This document shows positions 29,559-39,331 of a stretch of DNA of 64,000 bases, in pieces. Numbering within the stretch: the stretch's first letter is position 1; every line of letters starts with the position of its first letter. The position numbers and the translations under genes were made by a program. Origin of the DNA: Woeseia sp034521225 (lineage in GTDB: Bacteria > Pseudomonadota > Gammaproteobacteria > Steroidobacterales > Woeseiaceae); assembly GCA_034521225.1 (NCBI GenBank), contig JAXHMR010000031.1, forward strand, positions 45,051-109,050, written 5' to 3'. Below the pieces are notes generated by a model. The model saw only the letters and a program-made list of their open reading frames with translations, was not told the origin of the DNA and ran no database searches.

Positions 29559-29983
29559 TGTTTGGCCAGGATCGAGGTGAGCTCCGGCAGATGTATGTCG
29601 ATGCATGGCGCAAGGCGCAAGCCGGTACGCCACTGAGTCCGCTCGAGGCGCAGATCGCCGGCGTTATTGAAGATCACCCCGAGTACCATCGTTTTTTGTC
29701 GGATGCTGCTGTCGACCGGGATTTCCCCCCGGATAGCGGTCCCGGCAATCCGTTCCTGCACATGGGCCTGCATCTGGCGTTGCGTGACCAGGTGGCCACT
29801 GACCGGCCACCGGGCATTCGCGCGCTCCACGAACGCCTTACGGCCCGTGTCGGCGATTTGCTGACCGCCGAGCACCGCATGATCGAGTGCCTGGCCGAAA
29901 CGCTGTGGGAGGCCCAGCAGCAGAACACGGCCCCTGATAGAGCGCCGCTACCTCAGAGCGGCTGCAAGCGGCTTGCTGGCTGA
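29555..29983 (+). CDS. DUF1841 family protein
   Basis: A 142-aa soluble protein: MMFGQDRGELRQMYVDAWRK, then LEAQIAGVIEDHPEYHRFLS and NPFLHMGLHLALRDQVATDRP. This is the DUF1841 pattern; its function is unknown. It is co-transcribed with nth by overlap, as in other Gammaproteobacteria. The last 15 residues may be out of frame: homologs end in a helix like YLRxL, and the adjacent frame reads ERRYLRAAASGLLAE, stopping about 29990. An indel near 29940 is therefore possible. Confidence 0.82.
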   Translation: MMFGQDRGELRQMYVDAWRKAQAGTPLSPLEAQIAGVIEDHPEYHRFLSDAAVDRDFPPDSGPGNPFLHMGLHLALRDQVATDRPPGIRALHERLTARVGDLLTAEHRMIECLAETLWEAQQQNTAPDRAPLPQSGCKRLAG

Positions 29984-29990
29984 GTAATCC

Positions 29991-30259
29991 TGCGAACGGG
30001 CGCGGCCAGAGAGTCTGCGCGGTAGAAACGAATGAGGCGGGGGTGTTGCCGATTCGAGTCCGGTTTTTCGATGGTCTGAGGAGCATCGTGGTGACTGCTG
30101 TGACGAAGAGGATGGGAAAACCGGCGATGGGGCAGCCGCGGCCCGTGCGTTCCTGCGCGCAGACTTGCCAGATGCTGTCCGTTGTAATATTGCCGGGTGC
30201 CGCAAGGTCTATTGCGACAACACATGAGCCCGCATGCCGCGGCAGGAGAGCGAATCCGC
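29991..30259. other. Intergenic region upstream of the MNIO cluster
   Basis: About 270 bp in which a precursor-peptide gene would be expected. No small ORF with a signal peptide and a recognisable copper-peptide core is visible in any frame. One plus-strand frame stays open from about 30034 to a TGA at 30225-30227. It encodes six cysteines (DCCDE, RCNIAGCRKVYCDN) but no ATG or GTG start, and its TGA overlaps an in-frame ATG (30224) of the next gene. This may be chance. No promoter or terminator is convincing. Confidence 0.35.
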
Positions 30260-31136
30260 ATGACCGATGCAACCCGACAGTACGCCGTTTCCGGTGCCGG
30301 ACTGGGGCTGCGCCGCGGACTGATGGATCCGCTGATGGCCGATCCACCGGCCGCTATCGACTTCATGGAAGTCGCACCTGAAAACTGGATCAACGTTGGC
30401 GGCAAACTGGGGAAGAAGCTGGCGCTTTTTTACCGAGCGCTACCCGTTCCTGATTCATGGGCTGTCGCTCAGCATCGGTTCACCCGCGCCGCTTAATGAG
30501 CCACTGCTGCATGATATCCGCGATTTCATGAACGAGCACGATATCCGCTTTTACTCGGAGCACCTGAGCTTCTGCGGCGATGACGGGCAACTCTACGACC
30601 TGATGCCAATACCGTTCACCGATGAAGCTGTCATGCACGTCAGCGCACGGATACGGCGCGCGCAGGACATACTCGGACGACGCATGGCGGTCGAAAACGT
30701 ATCGTACTATGCGCCGACCGACAGCACGCTCAGTGAAGCTGAATTCTGGCGCGCGCCGTTGTACTGGACGAAGCCGATTGCGACCTGCTGCTCGATATCG
30801 ACGATGTCGGTCATCAACAGCATCAACCATCGCTACGATCCCCTGGAGTTCATGCTGGCGATGCCGCCCGAGCGCGTCCAGTATTTCCACCTGGCCGGCC
30901 ACTATGTCGAAGCGGAGGACCTGCGCATCGACACGCACGGCGATGCGGTCGGCGACCAGGCATGGGAGCTGCTGGCGGCGGCATACCGCCACTTCGGCCC
31001 GGTACCGACACTGCTGGAAAGAGACTTCAACTTCCCGCCGATCGCGGAGCTGCTCGACGAGGTGAATCGCATAAAGTCCCTACAGGCTGATAGTGCTGCT
31101 ATGCAGGCGTTGCCCAGGGATGCCGCACGTGCCTGA
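30260..31136 (+). CDS. MNIO-family (DUF692) peptide-modifying enzyme (frameshifted)
   Basis: A TIM-barrel protein of about 292 aa in the multinuclear non-heme iron oxidase family (DUF692; relatives MbnB, TglH, HvfB). Members use two or three iron ions to oxidise Cys in a peptide, often making thiooxazole or oxazolone groups. ATG 30260 follows AGGAGA at a suitable distance; an ATG at 30224 is also in frame. Motifs: GLGLRRGLMD, DFMEVAPENWI, HGLSLSIGSPAPLN, YSEHLSFCG, MAVENVSYY, FHLAGHYV and the C-terminal LLERDFNFPP. The metal-binding centre LLLDIDDV then VINSINHRYDP is split by shifts near 30770 and 30815, and an earlier shift lies near 30425. The 3' end overlaps the DUF2063 gene by 17 bp. Confidence 0.85.
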
Positions 31137-31902
31137 CGTCCCGGACTTCCAGCAGAAGCAGTACGCATTCGCGGCACACATACGCGACCCCGAGCACCAG
31201 CCGGCGCCGGACGGCATCGAGGATCGCCGCATGGCGATTTATCGCGAACTGTTCTTCAATAATCTCAACCAGCTGCTGGGCAAGGGGTTTCCGGTCCTGA
31301 AGACCCTGTACGGGGATGACGGCTGGCGTCGGCTCGTCAGGCAGTTCATGGCTCATCACCAGGCACAGACACCTTATTTTCTCGAGCTGCCGAAGGAATT
31401 TGTCCGCTTCCTCGAAACGGGCTACAAACCGGCCGATGACGACCCGCCTTTCCTGGCGGAGCTGGCACGTTACGAGTGGGTGGAACTGGCGCTATCGGTC
31501 AGCAATGAGACCGATCCGCTCGACGACATTGACGCCGGCGGTGACTTGCTCGAGAGCGTACCCGTCAAATCGAAGCTGGCGTGGGTCCTCAACTACCGCT
31601 TCCCGGTGCACCGGATCTCACGCAAGTTCCAGCCACACGAGCCGGGTGAGCAGCCAACCTTTCTCGCCGTCTACCGCCGCCGGGACGATGACGTCGGGTT
31701 CATGGAACTGAACCCGGTCACCGCGCGACTGCTTGAAATGATCGAAGCGAATGCGACGGGGCGAAACGGCCGTGAACTGCTGCTTGCACTGGCGCAGGAA
31801 ATTGCGTTTCCGGATCCGGACGCACTCGTCGGGCACGGTGCGGCAGCGATGGAGGAAATGCGCGGCGCCGACATCCTGGTGGGGACCCTGCGGACAGAAT
31901 AA
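31120..31902 (+). CDS. DUF2063 protein, partner of MNIO enzyme (HvfC-like)
   Basis: 260 aa from ATG 31120. The N-terminal putative DNA-binding DUF2063 domain (FQQKQYAFAAHIRDPEHQPA, then RRMAIYRELFFNNLNQLLGK and GFPVLKTLYGDDGWRRLVRQ) is followed by a C-terminal domain with HRISRKFQPHEPGEQPTFLA. This two-domain form is the usual companion of DUF692 enzymes, where homologs such as MbnC and TglI-type partners help bind the peptide substrate. Despite the domain name, DNA binding is not expected. The frame is intact. Confidence 0.85.
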   Translation: MPHVPDVPDFQQKQYAFAAHIRDPEHQPAPDGIEDRRMAIYRELFFNNLNQLLGKGFPVLKTLYGDDGWRRLVRQFMAHHQAQTPYFLELPKEFVRFLETGYKPADDDPPFLAELARYEWVELALSVSNETDPLDDIDAGGDLLESVPVKSKLAWVLNYRFPVHRISRKFQPHEPGEQPTFLAVYRRRDDDVGFMELNPVTARLLEMIEANATGRNGRELLLALAQEIAFPDPDALVGHGAAAMEEMRGADILVGTLRTE

Positions 31903-31958
31903 ATAATACGGCACACCCGAACCCGGTCGTACCGTAAAAAACAGCAACGGAGAATCTT

Positions 31959-32558
31959 ATGACAGCCTTACTGAAACGAATTCAGGAAACACTCGATGCG
32001 ACCCGCGCGGTTGACTTCCTCGGCCCGCTCGCCTTGCGCCTGTACCTGGTTCCGGTGTTCTGGGTTGCGGGCACCAATAAGCTGGACGGCATGGATAATG
32101 TCATCGCCTGGTTCGGCGATGCCAATGGGGACTCGGACTGCCGGTTCCCGCACTGCTGGCATGGCTGGCGGTGGGTGCCAGAGGTACTCGGTGCTGTCGC
32201 ACTGCTGATCGGGCTCGCCACGCGCTGGTTTGCCATACCGCTGATGATCACGATGCTGGTGGCGGCATTCAAGGTGCACTGGAGCAATGGCTGGCAGGCG
32301 ATCGCGGACCCGATGAGCCCGTTTGCCGGTGACAACATTGATGGCGCCATGCAGCGGCTGGACAAGGCGAAGGAACTGCTGCGCGAGCACGGCAACTACG
32401 ACTGGCTGACGGAAACGGGCAATTTTGTCGTTTCCAACAACGGCATCGAATGGGCGATCACCTATTTCGTCATGCTGCTGGCACTGTTTTTCACCGGCGC
32501 CGGAAAACTCAGTGTCGATCACCTGATCGCGAGGCGGTTGCGCAACGCCAGCGATTAG
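31959..32558 (+). CDS. DoxX-family membrane protein
   Basis: A 199-aa inner-membrane protein with four hydrophobic segments, starting at ATG 31959 after a purine-rich AACGGAGAA. LALRLYLVPVFWVAGTNKLD is the DoxX opening. VPEVLGAVALLIGLATRWFA and a final ITYFVMLLALFFTGAGKLSVD complete the fold. A DoxX protein is the usual fourth gene in hvf/buf-type MNIO clusters, where its role is not settled. The stop TAG touches the first base of a family A repeat. Confidence 0.87.
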   Translation: MTALLKRIQETLDATRAVDFLGPLALRLYLVPVFWVAGTNKLDGMDNVIAWFGDANGDSDCRFPHCWHGWRWVPEVLGAVALLIGLATRWFAIPLMITMLVAAFKVHWSNGWQAIADPMSPFAGDNIDGAMQRLDKAKELLREHGNYDWLTETGNFVVSNNGIEWAITYFVMLLALFFTGAGKLSVDHLIARRLRNASD

Positions 32559-32652
32559 TCATCGCGAGGAGCGCAGCGACGTGGCGATCTCGCTCAGTTC
32601 GCCTCACTGCCGATCGGAACAAGATTGCCGCGCCCTGCGGGCTCGCAATGAC
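32558..32652. repeat. Repeat family A, copy 3
   Basis: GTCATCGCGAGGAGCGCAGC at the left and CCCTGCGGGCTCGCAATGAC at the right. It begins at the last base of the doxX stop codon and is followed 18 bp later by copy 4 in the same orientation. Confidence 0.87.
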
Positions 32653-32670
32653 GCGGGACCCGGCAGCCCT

Positions 32671-32771
32671 GTCGTCGCGAGGAGCGCAGCGACGTGGCGA
32701 TCTCGCACGGGTAGCGACTCTGCCAGCCGGAACGAGATTGCCACGGCCGCCTCCGGCGGCCTCGCTATGAC
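32671..32771. repeat. Repeat family A, copy 4
   Basis: The left arm GTCGTCGCGAGGAGCGCAGC is almost the same as in copy 3. The right arm is diverged (GAGATTGCCACGGCCGCC, ending CTCGCTATGAC). It ends 8 bp before the lpdA stop. Copies 3 and 4 fill the gap between the convergent doxX and lpdA genes, where a bidirectional terminator would be expected, and both can form long hairpins. Confidence 0.85.
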
Positions 32772-32779
32772 GGCAGCCG

Positions 32780-34583
32780 TCAGCGCTTTTTCTTCGGCAT
32801 GTAAAGATCGGTCAATGTGCCGTCCTGTGCCTCGGCGGCAAAGGCGATCGTCTCCGATAACGTCGGGTGGGGATGGATGGTCAGGGCGACGTCCGTTGCA
32901 TCGGCGCCCATTTCGACCGCGAGGCCCACCTCCGAAATCAGGTCGCCCGCCCCCGGCCCGACGATGCCACCGCCCACGATGCGGCCGGTTTTGCATCGAA
33001 CAGCAACTTCGTGAAACCCTCGGAGCGGCCCAGTGCCAGCGCGCGGCCACTCGCCGCCCACGGAATCTGCGTCTTTTCGTAGTCGATGCCGTCTTTTTGG
33101 CGGCCGTCTGGGTCAGGCCGACCCAGGCGATTTCCGGATCCGTATAGGCGACCGACGGTATCGTTCGGGCATCGAAAGCACTTTTCTCGCCGGCCGCGAC
33201 CTCGGCGGCCACCTTGCCTTCATGCGTCGCCTTGTGCGCCAGCATGGGCCCGGCCAAGGTCGCCTATGGCGAATATGTGCGGACATTCGTGCGCATCTGC
33301 TTGTCGACCTTGATGATGCCCCGCTCATCAACATTGACGCCCGCCTTGTCTGCATCGAGCTTGTCACCGTTCGCGCGCCGGCCGACGGCTATCAGGACCC
33401 GGTCATACAACTCCGTGCCGGGCGCATCCTTGCCCTCGAACGTAACCTCTATGCCCGGCACCGTCGCCCGCATGCCGGTGACTTTGGTTTCGAGCATGAT
33501 TGCCTCGTACCGCTCGTTGATGATCTTGCGGAACGGACGCAGCAGGTCCTGGTCGACCTCCGGCATCAGGTTCGGGGTCAGTTCGACAACGCTGATACGG
33601 GTACCGAGCGCGGCATAAACGCACGCCATTTCCAGTCCGATAATGCCGCCGCCAACGACCAGCATGCGCTTGGGCAACGGCTCGAGCTCCAGCGCGCCGG
33701 TCGAGTCAACGATGCGCGGGTCATCCGGTGTCCCGGGCAGCTTCGCGCTCTCCGAACCTGCAGCGATAATGCAGTGCTCGAAATCTATCGTCTCACCGTT
33801 ATCGAGCTCGAGCTGGTTGGCGGACCGGAAGCGCGCCTCACCATGCACTACTTTGACCTTGCGCTGCCGCGCCAGCTGCGTCAGCCCGCCAGTCAGCTTG
33901 CCGACGACTTCATTTTTCCAGGCGCGTAACGCGCTTGCGTCAATGCGCGGCTTGCCGAAGGCAATGCCATGTGCTGACATTGCCGCCGCATCATCGATGA
34001 CTTTGGCGGCATGCAGCAAAGCTTTCGATGGAATGCAGCCAACATTGAGGCACACGCCGCCCAGCACCGGCCAGCGCTCCACCAGCGTCACGTCAAGACC
34101 AAGGTCCGCGGCGCGAAACGCCGCCGAATAGCCACCGGGTCCGGCACCGATGACGACCAGCCCCGTGGTCGCATCGCCGTCGCCGGTTTCGGCGGCCGAG
34201 CGCGGCGCACCGGAGTCGCGGCTGCTGTCGTCTTCGCCCGCCGATGACGTATCGGAAGATTTCTCATCAGGCGCCGTACCGGAGCTGTCGCCGGCTTCCT
34301 CCTCTTCCGCCGTCTCGCCGGATTCGTCCGACGCGTCGGCTCCGGACACTTCGTATTCGATGACAGGGCTGCCTTTTGATACCCGGTCCCCGACACTGAC
34401 CAGAACTTTCGTAACGACACCGGCCTCAGTGATCGGCACGTCCATCGTCGCCTTGTCGGTCTCCAGCGTGATCAACGGATCCTCTGCCTGAAGCTCATCG
34501 CCGCTGCTGACCAGTACCTCGATGATCTCGACGTCGGAGAAATCGCCGAGATCCGGCACCTTCATGGTTTTCGTGGTGCTCAT
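32780..34583 (-). CDS. lpdA: Dihydrolipoamide dehydrogenase with N-terminal lipoyl domain (frameshifted)
   Basis: The E3 of the pyruvate dehydrogenase complex, which reoxidises dihydrolipoamide with NAD+. Residues 1-80 are a lipoyl domain with the lipoylated Lys in ETDKATMDVP. An acidic Ser/Glu/Asp-rich linker follows. The flavoprotein starts at LVVIGAGPGGYSAAFRAADL, with redox pair CLNVGCIPSK, NAD motif LVVGGGIIGLEMACVYAALG and the C-terminal active-site base HPHPTLSE. Shifts lie near 33265, 33095 and 33000. Total about 600 aa, as usual for fused E3 proteins. The start overlaps the aceF stop (ATGA). Confidence 0.95.
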
Positions 34584-36426
34584 CAGGGAATCGCTTCCAC
34601 CAGGCTGTCGACATCCGCCAGCTGCCCGGCGAGATACGTTGTAAAGCGTACCGCGTAGGCGCCGTCGATGACGCGATGGTCATACGAGAAAGACAATGGC
34701 AACATCAGGCGCGGCTTGAAGTCGCTGCCGTCCCAGACCGGCTGCATGCTCGAACGTGACACGCCAAGAATCGCGACTTCGGGTGCGTTGATAATAGGTG
34801 TGAATGCCGTGCCGCCAATACCGCCCAGGCTCGATATCGTAAAGCTCGCACCTTGCATCTGGTCAGCCTTCAGCTTTCCGTCCCGGGCCTTCGCCGACAA
34901 CTCGCCGAGCTGCGACGCGATCTCGTAGATGTCCATCTTGTCGGCATCGCGGATCAGCCGCGAACCAGCCCGTTCTCGGTGTCGGCCGCAAAACGCCAGG
35001 TCGATCGGCTATCTGCTTGTGGACGCAGCGGCTCGCCATCCCCAGACAGCGGACGCGTTACCGCTTTCGGAAACTCGCGCAACGCGCTGATACAGGCTTT
35101 CATGACAAATGCGAGCGGCGTTAATGAAATTCCCTGTTCTTTCGCCGGCCCTTTCAGTTTCTGGCGGCGCTCCTCGAGTTCCGTGATATCGGCAAGGTCA
35201 TGCTGCGTGACATGCGGCAGGTTGATCCAGCTCGCCTGCAGCCGGGGTCCGGAAATTTTCTGGATGCGTGTCAGCGGCTGGCTGTCGATGTCGCCGAAGC
35301 GCGCGAAGTCGACTGACGGCACTTTGGGCAGCGCCACACCACCCGATGCACCACCCCCTTCGATGATCGATTTGACGAATTTCTTGACGTCGTCGTGCAG
35401 GACGCGATCCTTTGGACCGCTGCCTTTGACGCGCGCCAGGTCGACACCAAGTTCACGGGCCAGTTTGCGCACGGACGGGCTCGCATGCGCCTTCGAGAAT
35501 CCGCTCTCGTCAATCGGTGGCAGCTTGCCGTCGGTTGCAGTGGCGGCTTTTTGCGACGACTCGCGTGACCCGGACTTTTCAGCTTTACGTTCCTTTTCCG
35601 GCGTTTCGGGCGGACTTTCCTGCTTGCTGTCCGACGTTTTCTTGTCGCTGTCGGCGGGCGCTTCAGCGTCTGCTGCCACGATGGCAATTTCACTGCCTTC
35701 CGAAACCTTGTCACCGGCCTTTACCTTGAGCGACTTGATGGTGCCGGCAACGGTCGACGGCACGTCCATCGCCGCCTTGTCGGTTTCGAGCGTAATCAGT
35801 GGGTCGTCGACGGCGACCGTATCATCCTCACTGACCAGCACTTCGATCACATCGACATCGTCGAAATCACCAATGTCAGGCACTTTGACCGATTGCTCTC
35901 CACCCTGGCCGGACGATTTCGCGGGAGGCTTCGTATCGGCGTCATCGTCCTTGCTTGCCGGTTTCTCTTTCTTGCCGGCATCGCCGTTTCGCTGCTGTCG
36001 GCATCGTCCGCGTCCGAATCGCTATCTCCTCCGGACATATTCTCCGGCTTCGTCCGCTACACTATCTTTTTCCGACCTTTCACCCGCCTCATCATCTGCG
36101 TTGTCACCGTCCTCATCATCTGCGTTGTCACCGGCCTCATCATCTTCCTTATCACCGGCGCCGTCGTCACTGTCGCCGGAATTTTGCGCCGCGCGCATGC
36201 ATTGGATCGTATCGCCGCTGGAGACGCGGTCGCCGACCTTGACAGTAATTTCGTCGATGACGCCGTCCTCGGGCGACGGGATGTCCATCGTCGCCTTGTC
36301 TGTCTCCAGCGTAATCAGGCCGTCTTCACGCGCTACCGTATCCCCGGCACCAACGAGTACCTCGATGACTTCGACGTCCGAAAAGTCACCGAGATCAGGT
36401 ACCGTTATGTCTTTGCTGTCGGACAC
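34583..36426 (-). CDS. aceF: Dihydrolipoamide acetyltransferase, two lipoyl domains (frameshifted)
   Basis: The E2 core of pyruvate dehydrogenase. From ATG 36426: lipoyl domain 1 (VPDLGDFSDVEVIEVLVGAG, Lys in ETDKATMDIP), a very acidic linker, lipoyl domain 2 (Lys in ETDKAAMDVP) and a second charged linker. The E1/E3-binding domain (SPSVRKLARELGVDLARVKG) is followed by the catalytic domain ending FSYDHRVIDGAYAVRF, with His and Asp of the DHRxxDG motif. Shifts near 36030, 35880 and 34950 split it into three pieces. About 614 aa overall. It sits between aceE and lpdA in a leftward operon. Confidence 0.94.
36087..36158. repeat. 24-bp tandem repeat (three units) inside aceF linker
   Basis: Three head-to-tail units of CCTCATCATCTGCGTTGTCACCG-type sequence (36087-36110, 36111-36134, 36135-36158). 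The first two differ at one base. On the coding strand each unit adds eight residues (GDNADDEx) to the acidic linker after lipoyl domain 1. Being in-frame and short, it may vary in copy number between strains. Confidence 0.85.
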
Positions 36427-36467
36427 TCATCGTCTCCAGTAGAGTCTGCCGCCTTTCTCGAACACTG

Positions 36468-39131
36468 CTAAAGCGTAACCGGATCCGGCTTCTCCGGATC
36501 AATCTTGTATTTCTCAATGGCGTGCGACACCGTCTGCTGATCCAGCGCGCCGTCATCGGCCATTGCCTTCAGCGTCGTGACCACAATGTAGTACCGGTCT
36601 ACCTCGAAAAACTGCCGGAGCGCCGCCCGCGCGTCGCTGCGGCCGTAGCCATCGGTACCGAGCGTCACGAAACGGCCGGGAATCCAGCGCTGTACCTGGT
36701 CGGGAACAATTTTCATATAGTCGGTCGCCGCGACATACGGCCCTTGCGATCGGCCAGGCACGTTTCAAGGTAGCTCTTGCGCGGCGCCTGCTCGGGGTGC
36801 AACTGGTTCCAGCGCTCGATCGCCAGCGCCTCGCGACGCAGTTCGTTAAAGCTTGTAACCGACCAGACGTCGGACGGCACACCGAAATCCTTGTCCAGCA
36901 ATTCCGCGGCTGCCAGCACTTCGCGCAGTATGGTCCCCGAACCCATCAGTTGCGCCCGCACCTGCCCCTGGCCGCCAACCTGCAGCAGATACATGCCCTT
37001 CAGGATGCCGTCTTCGACACCGCTCGGCATTCGCGGGTGCTGGTAATTCTCGTTCATGCAGGTGATGTAATAGAATACGCTCTCCTGCTCACCAATCATC
37101 CGGCGCAGCCCGTCCTGTACGATCACGGCCAGTTCGTAAGCGTACGTCGGGTCGTATGAAACACAATTCGGTATCGTCGACGCGGTAACGAGGCTGTGAC
37201 CGTCCTGGTGCTGCAACCCTTCGCCGGCCAGGGTTGTGCGCCCTGCCGTGCCGCCGATCAAAAATCCCCGCGACCGCTGGTCGCCGCCGGCCCAGATGAA
37301 ATCACCGATGCGCTGAAAGCCGAACATCGAATAATAGATGTAGAACGGCACGGTCTGGATGCCGTGATTGCTGTAAGACGTACCCGACGCCAGCCACGAG
37401 CAGAACGCACCGGCTTCATTGATGCCCTCTTCGAGTATCTGTCCCTTTTTGTCCTCACGATAGAACATCAGCTGGTCGGCATCCTGCGGGGTATAGAGCT
37501 GCCCTTTCGAGGCATAGATGCCGACCTGGCGGAACATGCCCTCCATGCCAAAGGTGCGCGCCTCGTCGGGCACGATCGGCACGATGTGCTTGCCGATCTT
37601 CTTGTCGCGGATCAGGGCCGTGATGATGCGGACGAATGCCATTGTCGTCGAGGCTTCGCGGTCGCCGGTGCCTTCGAGCTGTGTCTTGAATATCTCCAGC
37701 GGCGGCACCGGCAACGGTTCGGCCTTCGTGCGCCGCTGTGGCAGGTAGCCGCCGAGCGACTTGCGCCGTTCGTGCAGATACTCTATTTCGTCGCTGTCAG
37801 GTTTCGGCTTGCAATACGGAACATTGTCTATGTCCTTGTCCGATACCGGTATATTGAAGCGGTCGCGAAATTCCTTGAGCGCCTCGATATCAAGCTTTTT
37901 CTGCTGGTGCGCGATGTTCTGGCCTTCGCCCGCGGCGCCCATGCCGAAACCCTTCACGGTTTTGGCCAGTATGATCGTCGGTTGGCCCTTGTGGCGCACG
38001 GCACTGTCGTAAGCCGCGTACACCTTGCGCGGATCATGGCCGCCACCGGTTCAGGCGCCAGATTTCATCATCCGACATGTTGGCGACCATCGCGGCGGTT
38101 TCCGGATGACGCCCGAAGAAATGCTCGCGCGCATAGGCGCCGCCTTTCGATTTGAAGTTCTGGTACTCACCGTCGACGCATTCTTCCATTGTCCGGCGCA
38201 GCTGTCCGGTGTGATCCCGTGCCAGCAACGGATCCCAGCGTGAGCCCCAGATGACCTTGATGACATTCCAGCCGGCACCGCAAAACGCTGCCTCAAGTTC
38301 CTGGATGATTTTGCCATTACCGCGCACCGGGCCATCGAGGCGCTGCAGGTTACAGTTGACGACGAATACGAGGTTGTCGAGGCCTTCACGCACCGGCATC
38401 GTAATAGCGCCCATCGACTCCGGCTCGTCCATTTCGCCGTCACCGAGGAAACACCAGACCTTACGGTCACTGGCGGGCAGCATCTCGCGATTTTCGAGGT
38501 ACCGCATGAAGCGCGCCTGGTAGATGGCCATCATCGGGCCGAGACCCATCGACACTGTCGGGTATTGCCAGAACTCCGGCATCAGCCAGGGATGGGGATA
38601 AGACGATAACCCGTCACCGCCCACTTCCCTGCGGAAGCGGTTCAGCTGGCCTTCATTGAGCCGTCCTTCGAGGTAGGCACGCGCGTAGATGCCCGGCGAT
38701 GAATGCCCCTGGATGAAAATCATATCGCCGCCATGCTTTTCGGACGGTGCACGCCAGAAATGATTGAAGCCGACTTCGTACAGCGTTGCCGACGATGCGT
38801 AACTGGAAATGTGCCCGCCGTATTCCGAACTCTTACGGTTTGCCTGCACGACCATGGCCATTGCATTCCAGCGGATATAGGCCTCGAGTCGCCGTTCTAT
38901 CGAGCGGTCACCCTGGTACTCCGGCTGGCGGCCGACGGCAATCGTATTGAGGTATGCCGTGTTCGGGCTGTAGGGAAGGTAGGCGCCGGAGCGGCGGGCA
39001 AAGTCGATCATCTGGTTCAGCAGGAAGTGTGCGCGCTCCGGTCCATGCTCGCGCAGCACGGAATCGATCGACTCCAGCCACTCTCGGGTCTCTGTCCGGT
39101 CTATGTCATCGAATCGGCTGAAATCACTCAT
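36468..39131 (-). CDS. aceE: Pyruvate dehydrogenase E1, homodimeric (frameshifted)
   Basis: Thiamine-diphosphate-dependent decarboxylase of the complex. ATG 39131 (MSDFSRFDDIDRTETREWLE). Landmarks: GHSSPGIYARAYLEGRL, the TPP/Mg motif FLGDGEMDEPES followed by NCNLQRLDGPVRGNGK, and the transketolase-like C-terminal part with TAGRTTLAGEGLQHQDGHS. Shifts near 38030 and 36750 split three pieces. The total of 2664 nt (887 aa) is exactly the E. coli AceE length. It is first in the aceE-aceF-lpdA operon. The 200 bp upstream hold no clear operator. Confidence 0.96.
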
Positions 39132-39331
39132 AAATAGTCCACTGGCCTGCAGTCATGCTGTTCGGGATTTGTCGCGGCGTGAATTCAATCAGGCGTCCTG
39201 CTAGGATCACCGCTCTGTTGCGCCGGTCAACGATCGTTCCCGGACGCCAGCCTGAGCGTCCCGACGTTGCGGCGACGAAATCATGTTAATGCGTATTATG
39301 GCCCAAGCGGGCCCAAAAGGTCAGTATTGAA

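Noticed and set aside
30030..30095. A tRNA-like T-arm (GCCGATTCGAGTCCGGT) upstream of the MNIO cluster
   Set aside because: The stem has an A-C mismatch at the invariant G53-C61 pair, and no matching acceptor, D-arm or anticodon arm can be formed.
34853..36442. A 529-codon open frame on the plus strand opposite aceF
   Set aside because: It is Ser/Pro-rich mirror sequence of the lipoyl and linker regions. The minus strand encodes clear lipoyl, binding and catalytic domains of AceF.
37196..38155. A 319-codon plus-strand frame opposite aceE
   Set aside because: It is a complement of conserved AceE sequence. It has no recognisable domain and is explained by high GC content.
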